From the NCBI GenBank assembly GCA_019745415.1, contig JAIETF010000025.1, positions 124,001 through 188,000 of the forward strand: a stretch of DNA of 64,000 bases. Direction: 5' to 3'. The translations under genes were made by a program, and so were the position numbers. Under the pieces are notes generated by a model. That model saw only the letters and a program-made list of their open reading frames with translations, was not told the origin of the DNA and searched no databases. This document shows, piece after piece, positions 26,877-35,880 of this stretch (within the stretch, counting starts at the first letter, position 1; every line of letters begins with the position of its first letter). This DNA is from Candidatus Obscuribacterales bacterium (GTDB lineage: Bacteria; Cyanobacteriota; Vampirovibrionia; Obscuribacterales; Obscuribacteraceae).

Positions 26877-27614
26877 ATGCACAAGTCAAAACTGCGCCAT
26901 AAAAGAATAGAGCCATCAAGTCGGTCTATCAGCCAGGCGGGCTTGTTATTCGCCTTTTCAACACTTATTTCTTTATCGTGCTGGTCTGCCGAGGCCCAAA
27001 CCGCCGATAGAACCGCCCTGAACACTCCAGAGCAAACCATGGCCGACTCAATGAAAGTTGACGCCGTAGCCGATGCTTCTATCTTCCCCTTTCTCAAAAA
27101 GCCCCAAGCCAACAGCAAGAAGAAAGAAGGTGAAACCAACACAAAGCTGTCAAGGGCAACTGTCGAGGCTACTATTAAGGCCCCTCGCGAGTTTGTCTGG
27201 GACAGTCTCACCGACTTTTTGTCATACCCAAAGCTTTTCCCTCGTATGTCATCGTGCAAAATCTTGAAACGCACTGGCGACCAAGTTTACCTTGAAACAG
27301 AGTTGAAGCCGCAAATGTTCGTGCGCGAGACCTGCCAGCACACAGTCAATGAAATCGGCGCCAAACCTGATTTGATTCGCTGGCGAATGCTCGATGGCAC
27401 ATTCAAGTCAGCTTATGGAGAGTGGAAACTGATTCCAGTAAACGAAGGCAAACACTGCCTTGTCAAGTACTCATTAGAAATAGACCCGGGACCGGCAATA
27501 CCAAGACCTGTAGCCAGCTGGGCTCTCAAGATGGTGCAAAAGGAAATAATCGCAGGCGTCAAGCAGACCCTCGATCAAGAGTACGAAAGAAGAAGCAAGC
27601 AAGCAGCTCGCTAA
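26877..27614 (+). CDS. Exported SRPBCC/START-fold (Coq10-like) protein
   Basis: 245 residues. After a basic start comes a hydrophobic export signal (GLLFAFSTLISLSCW ... AEA). Residues about 95-235 are a polyketide cyclase/Coq10-type lipid-binding fold: ATVEATIKAPREFVWDSL, DFLSYPKLFPRMSSCKIL, LKPQMFVRETCQH and a long C-terminal helix ending in VKQTLDQEYERR. Such folds bind hydrophobic ligands such as quinones or lipids. AGGAAACA sits before the ATG, nine bases after lnt, so the two are probably one transcript. That supports an envelope or lipid role, which is an inference. Confidence 0.78.
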   Translation: MHKSKLRHKRIEPSSRSISQAGLLFAFSTLISLSCWSAEAQTADRTALNTPEQTMADSMKVDAVADASIFPFLKKPQANSKKKEGETNTKLSRATVEATIKAPREFVWDSLTDFLSYPKLFPRMSSCKILKRTGDQVYLETELKPQMFVRETCQHTVNEIGAKPDLIRWRMLDGTFKSAYGEWKLIPVNEGKHCLVKYSLEIDPGPAIPRPVASWALKMVQKEIIAGVKQTLDQEYERRSKQAAR

Positions 27615-27626
27615 ATTCTTGAATTA

Positions 27627-27968
27627 TTAAGGTCCGACTTTAGTAGCGGCTTTGACAGCGATAGTGACCAGAGTTTGACCACCGCTGGACGAAACACTCT
27701 TGAGCGTTCCCATGGCTACTTCACCCCAACGATCGGCACGAGGAGTCATGCCCTCTCCCTGCTGCATAATCTTGACAAAGTCAGTTTCGCGCTTGGCATC
27801 AATCTTGTTGAGGGAACCGTCGAGCACAATCACCACATCGGTGATGCCGTCTTCTCTGCGCGGTTTGCCGGCAATACGCCCCTTACCCACTTCGATCCAG
27901 CGTTGATTGGTGGTATTTGTACCTTCACCCCATTGAAGAAGCTGAACAGGCTTGCTCAGTTTAATCAT
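27627..27968 (-). CDS. Small unknown protein
   Basis: About 113 residues. The open frame begins 11 codons upstream, but the ATG at 27968 has GAGGG at seven bases and begins a natural domain (MIKLSKPVQLLQWGEG). The protein is beta-rich with repeated Gly turns (EVGKGRIAGKPRREDG, DVVIVLDGSLNKI), no signal peptide and no cysteines. It has the look of a small phage-like or cytoskeletal accessory beta domain, but no family was recognised. It is convergent with the START-like gene with 12 bases between stops. Confidence 0.6.
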   Translation of the reverse strand: MIKLSKPVQLLQWGEGTNTTNQRWIEVGKGRIAGKPRREDGITDVVIVLDGSLNKIDAKRETDFVKIMQQGEGMTPRADRWGEVAMGTLKSVSSSGGQTLVTIAVKAATKVGP

Positions 27969-28057
27969 GAAAGAACCCTCACAAGATTCCAGAATAGACA
28001 ATCAATTGAATTGAGACAAAGTTAGCACATTTACAAGCAATACTCATTGATTGAGAC

Positions 28058-28999
28058 TTACTTATTGAGTTTCTTTCTGGCAGCTTGAATTGTCTCAACA
28101 ATGTCGGGCAAATAGTCTTCGATATAGGTATCTGACAACTGAAAGAAGTCACGCGCCCTGTTGTCTTCGCTAAAAGAATCGGCGATAAGCAAATGCGCCA
28201 GCTCAAGATTGAGCGTGTTCTTTGGCAAAACATTCTTGACCATGTCGAAGACCCGCCCTGATAGCTGACTGGGTAAAGTCATCACCGAACCAGCAAGACC
28301 AAATTCATCTCGCACCAACTGCAGCAATTCCACAAAAGAATAATCGACCGGACCACCGATATCAAAAATCTGTCGCACTGTCTCACGGTTATAGATAGAA
28401 GAAACAACAGCTTGAGCCACGTCGTCGACAAGCACTGGCTGTATGCGATTGAGACCGCTGCCGACAACGGCAAGAAAGGGCTTGAAAGTAATAATCGGCG
28501 CCAGCATCTCGATAAAGGGAAAGCGTTCGCCGAACATATAAGAAGGCCTAAAAACAGTCCAGTAGAGTTCAGTCTCGCGCAAGAGGGCTTCGCCCTCACT
28601 CTTACTGGCTAGATAGCTACAATCGCTTTCTTCCCGCGCACCGAGACAACTGACATGCAAAAACCTCTGCACTTTGTACTCCAGGCAAAGATGTATCAGC
28701 TTCTCAACCAATAAGACATTGAGATACTCGTATGAGCTATCGCGATGATTAGAGACAAGCTGAAAACTGCCTGAAATATTGATGACACAAGTGGCACCAT
28801 CAACGGCTTTCGACAAAACCTCATCGTCTTCCAGAGGTCCAACCACGACCTCGATGCCTTTCTTGCGATAGTGCGACAGATTGGAAGTCTTCCAATCCCC
28901 TGCGCCCCTGGTCAAAAGCCTAATCGGATACTTTTGCTGAAGCAAAAGCTCCACCACCTTACTGCCTAGAAATCCAGTACCACCAATTACCAGAAGCAA
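28058..28999 (-). CDS. NAD(P)-binding epimerase/reductase-like protein (atypical SDR)
   Basis: 313 residues starting with the Rossmann motif MLLVIGGTGFLGSKVVELL (GxxGxxG at residues 6-12). It continues with DDEVLSKAVDGATCVINISG and RFLHVSCLGARE ... YLASKSEGEALLRE, where YxxxK fits the catalytic pair of extended SDR proteins. Relatives include NDUFA9/Ycf39-type proteins that bind NADPH and help assemble or regulate quinone-linked complexes; the true substrate is not visible. The TTG start lies immediately after the stop of the upstream Gly/Ser-rich gene, so translation is probably coupled. Confidence 0.8.
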   Translation of the reverse strand: MLLVIGGTGFLGSKVVELLLQQKYPIRLLTRGAGDWKTSNLSHYRKKGIEVVVGPLEDDEVLSKAVDGATCVINISGSFQLVSNHRDSSYEYLNVLLVEKLIHLCLEYKVQRFLHVSCLGAREESDCSYLASKSEGEALLRETELYWTVFRPSYMFGERFPFIEMLAPIITFKPFLAVVGSGLNRIQPVLVDDVAQAVVSSIYNRETVRQIFDIGGPVDYSFVELLQLVRDEFGLAGSVMTLPSQLSGRVFDMVKNVLPKNTLNLELAHLLIADSFSEDNRARDFFQLSDTYIEDYLPDIVETIQAARKKLNK

Positions 29000-31018
29000 C
29001 TAAGGCCAACCGCCTCCGAAGCGGATACCACCTGTACCCAGACCGAAACCGCCAGTACCGAATCTGATACCAGAGCCGCCGATGCCATAGGGCGAAAAGC
29101 CATTGTTAAAGCTATTGTAACCGCCATAAGGCATGCCAAATCCAGTGCCATAAGAGCCATAAGGATATGCTGAGCCATAAGGATACGAAGGCATCACTGT
29201 AGCACCAGGTATAACACCAGGCATCACACCGGGCATAGTGCCGGGCATGGCGCCCGGAATGGCGGTAGTGCGACCAACAACGGCACCGGTAGCAGGGTTG
29301 ATCATATTGCCGGTCATTGTGTCGATCATAAACCCTGTGCTGGGGTCGCGCACCATTGTACCGCCCGGTACTGCATAGCCGCTGACATAGCCAGAACCAA
29401 GTAAATTGCCGATAGAGTTAACAATCTTGGACAAACCGCCGGGTCGTGCCCCCATCTGTCCGGACATGCCCGAGGTAATACCGCCGCCCGAAGACATAGC
29501 CCCGGACATACCGCTGGACATAGTACCGAATCCGGTGCCCATATCCATATCGTCCTCAAAGTCGTCGAAGTCATCGCGGCGAGGCTTAGGCTTAGAGCGA
29601 CCACGACCACTAGAAGCAGTCTGAGCCCCGGATATCGGCACTTTCTCAAGTAGTTTTGAGACGCGCTCGGGCAGACTGAGATTGGCGTTCGCTTCAGCCT
29701 GCTTAGGCAGAACTGTTTTTTCCAGCCTGGCCACCCGTTCGATCAATGGATCCTTACTATAATTCTGCCCGAGTACAGCGGTTTCCAAAGAAGATACTTT
29801 CTGATTAATGCCGACTGCACCCATCATGGGAGCATCAGGTCTGTCGCCTCCACTGACCGGCGGCGCAGACGCCTGGCTGCGGCGTGGCGGAGCGGCAGCA
29901 GGCATGTCATCACCCTCGGGATCGATCAAGCCGACGCCGGCGCTGGAGCCACCGCTGCGGCTGGAGAAACTGCCACCGGAAAAGCCGCCGCCCGAACCCA
30001 TGCCCGACGAGCCGGACCGAGAACCGAAAGAAGAGGAAGATCCAAAAGAAGAAGAACCTCCGCCAGAGCCCATGCCGTACGAGCCACTGCCGCCACCTAT
30101 ATTCCCCGAAGGATAGGAACTGCCGAAGGCCTTCATCATGTCTTTGCGCAAATCGCGCCCACTGAAACTCTTACCGTCATCACCATCTGTGCGTGGCACT
30201 GGTTCGCGAGGCGCTAACGCTTGACGAGGAGGAGGATAACTGCCCTCATCATCGTCGTCCTCCACCCAATCGCTGCCAGGTGGTGCTTTACGAGCGACAT
30301 CTACGCGAGTCTTTTCCTTGAGCGCATCAACCCTTTCCGACAGGTCGGTAAATCGTGAAGGCTTGCCGAAAACCTTGGTTTCCAACCTATTGAGCCTATC
30401 GCCGACAGGCTCCCCGGCAAAATCTCTATTAAAGACCGACTGCTCCAGAGCGGTTACGGCAGGATACTTTGACTCACCGGACAAGACCTGAGAACCTAGC
30501 TTCCCGGAGTTGGAAGCGGCCTTCTCGGTAAGATCGAGTGAGCCACCACCAGCGACACTACCACGAGAATTGAACGAAGGCGGAGAAGATGATGAAGACG
30601 ACGAACCAGAAGCGTTCCTAGATGTGCCGGTTCCGGAGGAAGCATTATCATTTCGAGCGGAAGCGCTTGAAGAAGCACTATTTTGCTCATCATCGGCGAG
30701 ACTGACCGAGTCGAGATTAGGCACAGTATCGGCAAGAGCTTTTAAACGCTCTGTATCTGCGCCAGTGCGAGCCTCACCAAAGACCATCTTTTCAAGACGT
30801 TCCAGACGAACATCATCACTGTCCTTAGGGTATTGATGTTTGAAGAATTTCACTTCCAACTTAGACAGACGCAGATCACCGCCGACATTAGCCAGACATT
30901 CATATGATGAAGCGAAACTAAGCCCGAGAGAGGCAGTCAAGGCAAGCGCAAAAACCAAATGAATCCGCCTGAACGGAACATAACGGCTCTGCGCTTTGTT
31001 AAAGCTGGCTCCAGTCAT
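29000..31018 (-). CDS. Secreted Gly/Ser-rich protein with three LE-type repeats
   Basis: About 672 residues from the ATG at 31018, which follows GAGGGG at eight bases; the longer open frame adds 27 residues with no ribosome site. A hydrophobic export segment (HLVFALALTASLGLSFASS) is near residues 18-36. Three copies of a leucine/glutamate motif recur: near 50-95 (LSKLEVKFFKHQYP ... RLERLEKMVFGE), 188-218 (ALEQSVFNRDF ... RLNRLETKVFGK) and 404-435 (SLETAVLGQNY ... RVARLEKTVLPK). Long Ser/Gly-rich linkers separate them, and the last 110 residues are Gly/Tyr/Pro-rich. Probably a surface or envelope scaffold; the repeat family has no name I can give. Confidence 0.7.
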   Translation of the reverse strand: MTGASFNKAQSRYVPFRRIHLVFALALTASLGLSFASSYECLANVGGDLRLSKLEVKFFKHQYPKDSDDVRLERLEKMVFGEARTGADTERLKALADTVPNLDSVSLADDEQNSASSSASARNDNASSGTGTSRNASGSSSSSSSPPSFNSRGSVAGGGSLDLTEKAASNSGKLGSQVLSGESKYPAVTALEQSVFNRDFAGEPVGDRLNRLETKVFGKPSRFTDLSERVDALKEKTRVDVARKAPPGSDWVEDDDDEGSYPPPRQALAPREPVPRTDGDDGKSFSGRDLRKDMMKAFGSSYPSGNIGGGSGSYGMGSGGGSSSFGSSSSFGSRSGSSGMGSGGGFSGGSFSSRSGGSSAGVGLIDPEGDDMPAAAPPRRSQASAPPVSGGDRPDAPMMGAVGINQKVSSLETAVLGQNYSKDPLIERVARLEKTVLPKQAEANANLSLPERVSKLLEKVPISGAQTASSGRGRSKPKPRRDDFDDFEDDMDMGTGFGTMSSGMSGAMSSGGGITSGMSGQMGARPGGLSKIVNSIGNLLGSGYVSGYAVPGGTMVRDPSTGFMIDTMTGNMINPATGAVVGRTTAIPGAMPGTMPGVMPGVIPGATVMPSYPYGSAYPYGSYGTGFGMPYGGYNSFNNGFSPYGIGGSGIRFGTGGFGLGTGGIRFGGGWP

Positions 31019-31226
31019 AAAAAAGCCCCTCTTTCTCTCACCAATTCTACCACCTGAGTCAATTAGCCGCCCGCCAGAGCCGCCACCGGGAGCAGACAAG
31101 CATTCAGTAGTATTAGTCAGGCTGGCGTCAATTTAGGATGGACGAAGCAGATTTACCTTTGTTCCGCTTAATAATGCCCCCGCCTCGTATTAGCTATGCT
31201 TCTAGTCTCTCTAAGGACTACCGAGC

Positions 31227-32861
31227 ATGATCAAATTAGATGGACACACCCTCAGCCTGGAAGATGTGGCAAAGGTCTCACTCGACCGCGATAGCGTGCA
31301 CCTATCAGAGCAGGCTCGCGAGCAGCTTTCAAACTCTCGCAAAGTTGTCGAAGAATTTCTTGAGCGCCGCGAAGTTGTTTACGGCATCACCACCGGTTTC
31401 GGCAAGTTCAAAGACGTCTACATCGCCCCCGAGGCAGCGGAAGAACTTCAGAAGAACTTTCTAGCATCCCATAGCTGCGGAGTAGGAATACCTTTCACTG
31501 AAGACATTGTCAGAGCAATCACCCTGCTAAGAGCCAACGCGCTGGCCAAAGGTTTTTCCGGCATCCGAACCGAGGTGGTGGAGCTGCTTGTCGCCATGTT
31601 GAATGCCGGTGTTCATCCTGTAATTCCAGAACAAGGCTCGGTGGGAGCTTCGGGAGATCTGGCTCCGCTATCGCATCTGGCATTGGTGCTTACCGGCGAG
31701 GGCGAGGCTTTCTTTAAGGGCGAACGAATACCGGGCGCTCTCGCTCTGGAAAAAGCCGGACTGAAGCCGGTTGTACTGAAAGCCAAAGAAGGTTTAGCCC
31801 TCACCAACGGCACCCAAGTGATGAGCGCCGTCGGCTCACTGACTCTACTTGCCGCCGAAAAACTGGCGAAAATAGCCGATATAGTGGGAGCGGTCACACT
31901 GGAAGCCCAAATGGGCTCCAAGAAACCATTTCTAGCATGCATTCACGATGTGCGCCCGCATCCGGGACAGAAGGCATCAGCCCTCAATCTGATGAATCTG
32001 CTGGAAGACAGCGAAGTCATGGAAAGTCATAAAGACTGCCCACTAGTGCAAGACGCCTATAGTCTGCGCTGCATGCCACAGGTGCATGGAGCCAGTCGTC
32101 AAGCGTTCAAACATGCCCGCGAAGTTCTGTCTATCGAAATAAACTCCGCCACTGATAATCCCCTGGTTTTTGCCGGGGCGGTGATTTCAGGAGGCAATTT
32201 CCATGGACAGCCGCTTGCTCTAGCCATGGACTATGTGGGAATAGCCTTGGCAGAACTAGCCAATATTTCGGAGAGACGAGCAGAAAGATTAGTCAATCCA
32301 GCTCTATCGAACGGACTGCCGGGCTTCCTCACCTTGGAAGGCGGACTCAATTCGGGTTATATGATAGCCCAGTACACTGCAGCAGCCTTAGTTTCTGAGA
32401 ATAAGGTGCTGGCCCATCCAGCCAGCGTTGATTCAATTCCCACTTCCGCAAACCAGGAAGACCACGTATCTATGGGCACTATAGCCGCAAGAAAGGCCAA
32501 AACCATTCTCGACAACGTGAGACGAGTGCTGGCAATCGAGCTTCTAATTGCCTGTCAAGCTCTCGACCTTAGAACCGGAAGAGTTGAGAGAGAAGACATA
32601 GACCAGGGCAGCTCCCCTCGCACCCAGATAGATCACAAGCCTAAAGAATGGGATTCAAAGGGATTTGTGCCAGGCTGCAAACTGAAAAACCGCTTGAGAG
32701 CAGGCGTCGGAGTCGAAGCCGCCCACAGTCATGTGAGAAAGTATGTGGACTTTCTCATGCAAGATAGGCAGGTCAGTCTAGATATCGAGAAGGTAGAAAA
32801 GCTAATTTCAGACGGCTCACTTTTGCAGGCGGTGGAAAATGAGATCGGCGAGCTCAACTAG
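31227..32861 (+). CDS. hutH: Histidine ammonia-lyase
   Basis: 544 residues; the first step of histidine breakdown, giving urocanate and ammonia. The Ala141-Ser142-Gly143 triplet in GSVGASGDLAPLSHL cyclises to the MIO cofactor. The active-site Tyr motif VYGITTGFGKF is at about 53. NGTQVMSAVG, QDAYSLRCMPQVHGA, NSATDNPLVF and the late EDHVSMGTIAARKA motif are all typical. The ATG follows AAGGA. No hutU, hutI or hutG is nearby, so other catabolic genes lie elsewhere or the enzyme serves another purpose. The phenylalanine/tyrosine lyase branch is less likely, judging from the HutH-type motifs. Confidence 0.93.
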   Translation: MIKLDGHTLSLEDVAKVSLDRDSVHLSEQAREQLSNSRKVVEEFLERREVVYGITTGFGKFKDVYIAPEAAEELQKNFLASHSCGVGIPFTEDIVRAITLLRANALAKGFSGIRTEVVELLVAMLNAGVHPVIPEQGSVGASGDLAPLSHLALVLTGEGEAFFKGERIPGALALEKAGLKPVVLKAKEGLALTNGTQVMSAVGSLTLLAAEKLAKIADIVGAVTLEAQMGSKKPFLACIHDVRPHPGQKASALNLMNLLEDSEVMESHKDCPLVQDAYSLRCMPQVHGASRQAFKHAREVLSIEINSATDNPLVFAGAVISGGNFHGQPLALAMDYVGIALAELANISERRAERLVNPALSNGLPGFLTLEGGLNSGYMIAQYTAAALVSENKVLAHPASVDSIPTSANQEDHVSMGTIAARKAKTILDNVRRVLAIELLIACQALDLRTGRVEREDIDQGSSPRTQIDHKPKEWDSKGFVPGCKLKNRLRAGVGVEAAHSHVRKYVDFLMQDRQVSLDIEKVEKLISDGSLLQAVENEIGELN

Positions 32862-33271
32862 TTTGCTTTGTGCAAAAGCAAAGACAACAGGCACTAAAGA
32901 AATTTACCGGTAAATTCGTTTGGACGGGTCGAATGCGCCTAGACAATTCCGCCCTCTTGACAGCGGGGTTTTCTATCTTTGAGTTTTTTTTGACGCTGTT
33001 TTCTCTGCGAAAATGAACCGATATCGGTTCATTTTCGCCCCCAAACTTTCGAAAAAAACTTCGAGAATAACCCCGAACAGATGAGGCACGGGCTTGCCAA
33101 TAGCTCTCAAGCAAGAGGGTTTCCAAGCAGAGCTACGAAAAGAACTCTTCGGCCCAAGGCAAATTTCTGTTTAGGGGACCGCTAATTGAACCACCAGGTT
33201 AACAAGCAGAGCTAGCCCCTGGAGCCGTGCCTCAGGCATGATAGGATAAAGATTCGATGATTTAAATCAGC
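32862..33271. other. 410-base gap with a large palindrome
   Basis: Between hutH and tRNA-Val. It contains the 32-bp palindrome at 33007-33038 and T-rich stretches just before it (TTTTTTTT near 32986-32993). A 90-codon reverse-strand open frame crosses it but reads through the palindrome and the end of hutH and has no ribosome site, so I do not call a gene. Confidence 0.6.
33007..33038. repeat. Palindromic repeat element, copy 1
   Basis: Perfect 32-bp palindrome centred on GATATC with core TGAACCGATATCGGTTCA, flanked by GCGAAAA and TTTTCGC. It belongs to a five-copy family in this window. It lies in intergenic DNA after hutH and before tRNA-Val. Confidence 0.95.
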
Positions 33272-33344
33272 GGGCGATTAGCGCAGTTGGTAGCGCAGCA
33301 CTATCACACAGTGAAGGTCGGGGGTTCGAATCCCTCATCGCCCA
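33272..33344 (+). tRNA. tRNA-Val (anticodon CAC)
   Basis: Complete cloverleaf: acceptor GGGCGAT/ATCGCCC with discriminator A, D-stem GCGC/GCGC, anticodon loop ATCACAC (CAC, reading GTG), and T-arm around TTCGAAT. No encoded CCA. A run of eight T follows directly and may end transcription. Confidence 0.94.
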
Positions 33345-33350
33345 ATTTTT

Positions 33351-33569
33351 TTAAACCACTCGCATTTTGTCGAGACAAATCACATTGCCCACAGGCAGAG
33401 CAGAGCCAATCTGAGCGATATCAGCTCCAGACATAGCAGCGCTCATGACATGGTTCTGCCTCTCGCTTTCCAGATATGCCTGCAATGTCGCTGCTATATC
33501 GGCTGGGTTAGATAACTTCTTTAGTCTCTCTTGCAACAGGCTATCGCCCTTGCGACTCAGAGGTTTCAT
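33351..33569 (-). CDS. Small unknown protein coupled to the aminotransferase
   Basis: 72 residues: basic start (MKPLSRKGDSLLQERLKKL), an amphipathic helix (PADIAATLQAYLESERQN) and a short hydrophobic end. Its ATG overlaps the aminotransferase stop (ATGA), which favours a real, translationally coupled gene. No family recognised. It ends six bases from the convergent tRNA-Val. Confidence 0.5.
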   Translation of the reverse strand: MKPLSRKGDSLLQERLKKLSNPADIAATLQAYLESERQNHVMSAAMSGADIAQIGSALPVGNVICLDKMRVV

Positions 33570-35053
33570 CTTTCGCTCCTACTGTTTTTGCCTTTCGCAC
33601 TTTTTTTAGAGCTTTTGGCTGACTTGGAATTCTTCGCAGCCGCGCCAGATTTCACTGGCGCCAGTTTGCGCTCAGCTTTACCAACGCTGCTTTTCTTTTC
33701 TCTTTTCTTCTTACCCGAAATTTGCTTCACTTCCTCAATTTCACCAATTTCGCCAGAAAGCAAATCTTTGAGGATGCCCTCGAGGGTGTCGACCATGAAG
33801 TTGATTTGAGACTCGGTAATGATGAGCGGAGGCTCGATTCTAAAGGTACGGTTGGCGTTGAGAGTACCGGCAACCAAAACTCCACGATGGAACAGCTCAA
33901 CCTGAACTGCTTCTCGCAACTCTTTACTGGTGAACTCGAGACCAATTAGAAGTCCACGACCTCTGACATCGGCTATCTGCTCAGGATAACGCTCCTTCAA
34001 TTCATTTAAACGATTGTTGAAATGGTTGCCCATCACTGCTGCTCGAGCCGGAAGATGCTCTTCCAAAAGCACCTCCACGCAAGCAGAAGCCGCAGAACAA
34101 GCGAGCGGATTACCCCCGAAAGTAGAGTTGTGGATGGTCGGATTCGGCTCTAAAACCTTCCAGACTTTTGCCGAGGCCATAAAGCACCCGATCGGCATAA
34201 CACCGCCACCCAAAGCTTTGGCCAGACAGAGAATATCCGGCACCACGCCCTCATGCTCACAAGCAAACATTCGGCCGGTGCGGCCCATTCCAGTTTGTAC
34301 TTCGTCAAGAATAAGAAGCACACCTTTCTTACGGGTAATCTCTCGAACCTTACGCAAATAACCAGCCGGCGGAACGTTGATACCGCCCTCTCCCTGAATG
34401 GGTTCAAGGATTACCGCCGCTGTATTCTCGTTGATAGCCGCTTCTATAGCTTGGGCGTCACCAAACGGAACATGAACGAAGCCGTTAAGAAGAGGCTCGA
34501 AGGGCTTACGGAAAACATCTCTCCCCGTGGCAGAAAGGGCACCCATGCTAACGCCGTGATAAGCGTTCTTGGTTGAGATAATCTCAGTCTTGCCGGTATA
34601 GAGGCGGGCCAATTTGATGGCGCCTTCTACGGCTTCACTACCGCTGTTGCCAAAGAAACAATATTGCAAATCACCAGGTGCAATCGCTGCCAGCTGGCTG
34701 GCGAGGTGTGCAGCCCAGGGGTTTATGAGCTCCTGCGAATGCAAGGCCACCTGATCGAGCTGGGCTTTAACGGCGTTAACCACCTTGGGGTGACGGTGAC
34801 CGACGTTAAATATCCCGTAACCGCCCAGACAGTCTAAATAACGACGTCCTTGATTGTCGTAGGTATAAACGCCTTCGTCTCTGAACTCCACGGCACCTTC
34901 GGCGCCGGACAATTTCTGACCGTAGGCTGTGTTGAGGTGATTAATAGAATTGGCGAGAGCGTTCTCGGCCAACTTCTCGTAATTTGTAACACCTGCGGTC
35001 TTCTCGACCACCGGGAAACGTTTACGCTGAAACTCTCTTTTATATACTGCCAT
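33566..35053 (-). CDS. patA: Class III aminotransferase, putrescine aminotransferase type
   Basis: 495 residues. The core closely follows E. coli PatA/YgjG, which moves the amino group of putrescine to 2-oxoglutarate using PLP. Shared blocks include YLDCLGGYGIFNVGHRHP, LHSQELINPWAAHLASQL, GALSATGRDVFRKPFEPLL, ILEPIQGEGGI and LDEVQTGMGRTGRMFACEHE. The PLP lysine is in LCLAKALGGGVMPIG (about 277), with STFGGNPLACSAA after it. A lysine/serine-rich tail of about 50 residues (from about 445) is unusual and may bind nucleic acid or be disordered. Ornithine or acetylornithine aminotransferase is possible but less likely. SpeD elsewhere in the window supports a polyamine role. Confidence 0.85.
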   Translation of the reverse strand: MAVYKREFQRKRFPVVEKTAGVTNYEKLAENALANSINHLNTAYGQKLSGAEGAVEFRDEGVYTYDNQGRRYLDCLGGYGIFNVGHRHPKVVNAVKAQLDQVALHSQELINPWAAHLASQLAAIAPGDLQYCFFGNSGSEAVEGAIKLARLYTGKTEIISTKNAYHGVSMGALSATGRDVFRKPFEPLLNGFVHVPFGDAQAIEAAINENTAAVILEPIQGEGGINVPPAGYLRKVREITRKKGVLLILDEVQTGMGRTGRMFACEHEGVVPDILCLAKALGGGVMPIGCFMASAKVWKVLEPNPTIHNSTFGGNPLACSAASACVEVLLEEHLPARAAVMGNHFNNRLNELKERYPEQIADVRGRGLLIGLEFTSKELREAVQVELFHRGVLVAGTLNANRTFRIEPPLIITESQINFMVDTLEGILKDLLSGEIGEIEEVKQISGKKKREKKSSVGKAERKLAPVKSGAAAKNSKSAKSSKKSAKGKNSRSER

Positions 35054-35880
35054 GATGCACTTTCATTTGTACCAGCACCCGCGGTGCGATACAGATCCTT
35101 AGATTTTTGAATTGGTTATGATGGGTTGATTGCTTTGAATATGAGCAGTCGACAAAATCTGACGCCACAGCAAGTCATGGACGATGATCTCAATCTAGTT
35201 GCTAATCTAGACCGACTGCACTTTCAATAAAGTTGCGCTTTAGTTCACGAGCAGGTGAACCAGGCAAACAAACGAGAACCGCTACAGATAAGTAGATTGG
35301 TAAGCTTTCGCTCTTGAAGATTTATCAGGTATTGCCGCGAATAAGGCGAACATAAATTACCTATGGACGGTACTACTCTTTGGTCTGCGAACTGTGGACA
35401 GTGGACGGTTTCGTCGCATATAGAGTGGCTTCTGCCGGGAAGTCGTTCGATCAATTTAATTGGATGCCGGTCGAACAGAGACTCAATGGTGAATTGATTT
35501 AAGTAGTTCAGCCATGAGATCGCACAGCACAAGCGCTGTTTCTCCCTAACTTCCCTTTCCTCTATGCTTCTAATGTACACCGCTAGCCGCATTCAGAACA
35601 ATGTGCATGTTGTACAAAAACGGCTTGCAGAATTTAGCCAACCTGTCTAAGGCAGCCAGCAGAGAAAGTCAGCGCAAGCACCCCTTGACATCAAGCCGGG
35701 CGGGCATTTAGCCGCTTTATTCGGCGCTCTAATTTATCTCTTTTAACTGAGAGGAACTTACTTTGGAAAGTGCCGTCATTTGGGCAATAATTGTGCCTGT
35801 CGGAAGACAAGCCTGTTGACAATCGCCAATTCTTTTACAAGCGCCGCTTTCATCCACCTTTCTGATAAATATGAGGTTTA
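35054..35880. other. 827-base region without a supported gene
   Basis: Between the aminotransferase and a large TPR gene, which diverge from it. A 115-codon reverse-strand frame (35245-35592) and a 29-codon forward frame near 35143 exist, but neither has a ribosome site or a recognisable protein. A TTGACA hexamer near 35687 could be part of a promoter for the TPR gene. The stretch may hold a decayed gene or an untranslated RNA. Confidence 0.5.

Noticed and set aside
32854..33126. 90-codon reverse frame between hutH and tRNA-Val
   Set aside because: It overlaps the hutH end, runs through the palindrome, lacks a ribosome site and has no recognisable protein.
35245..35592. 115-codon reverse frame
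   Set aside because: No ribosome site, odd composition and no recognisable fold; treated as non-coding or decayed.
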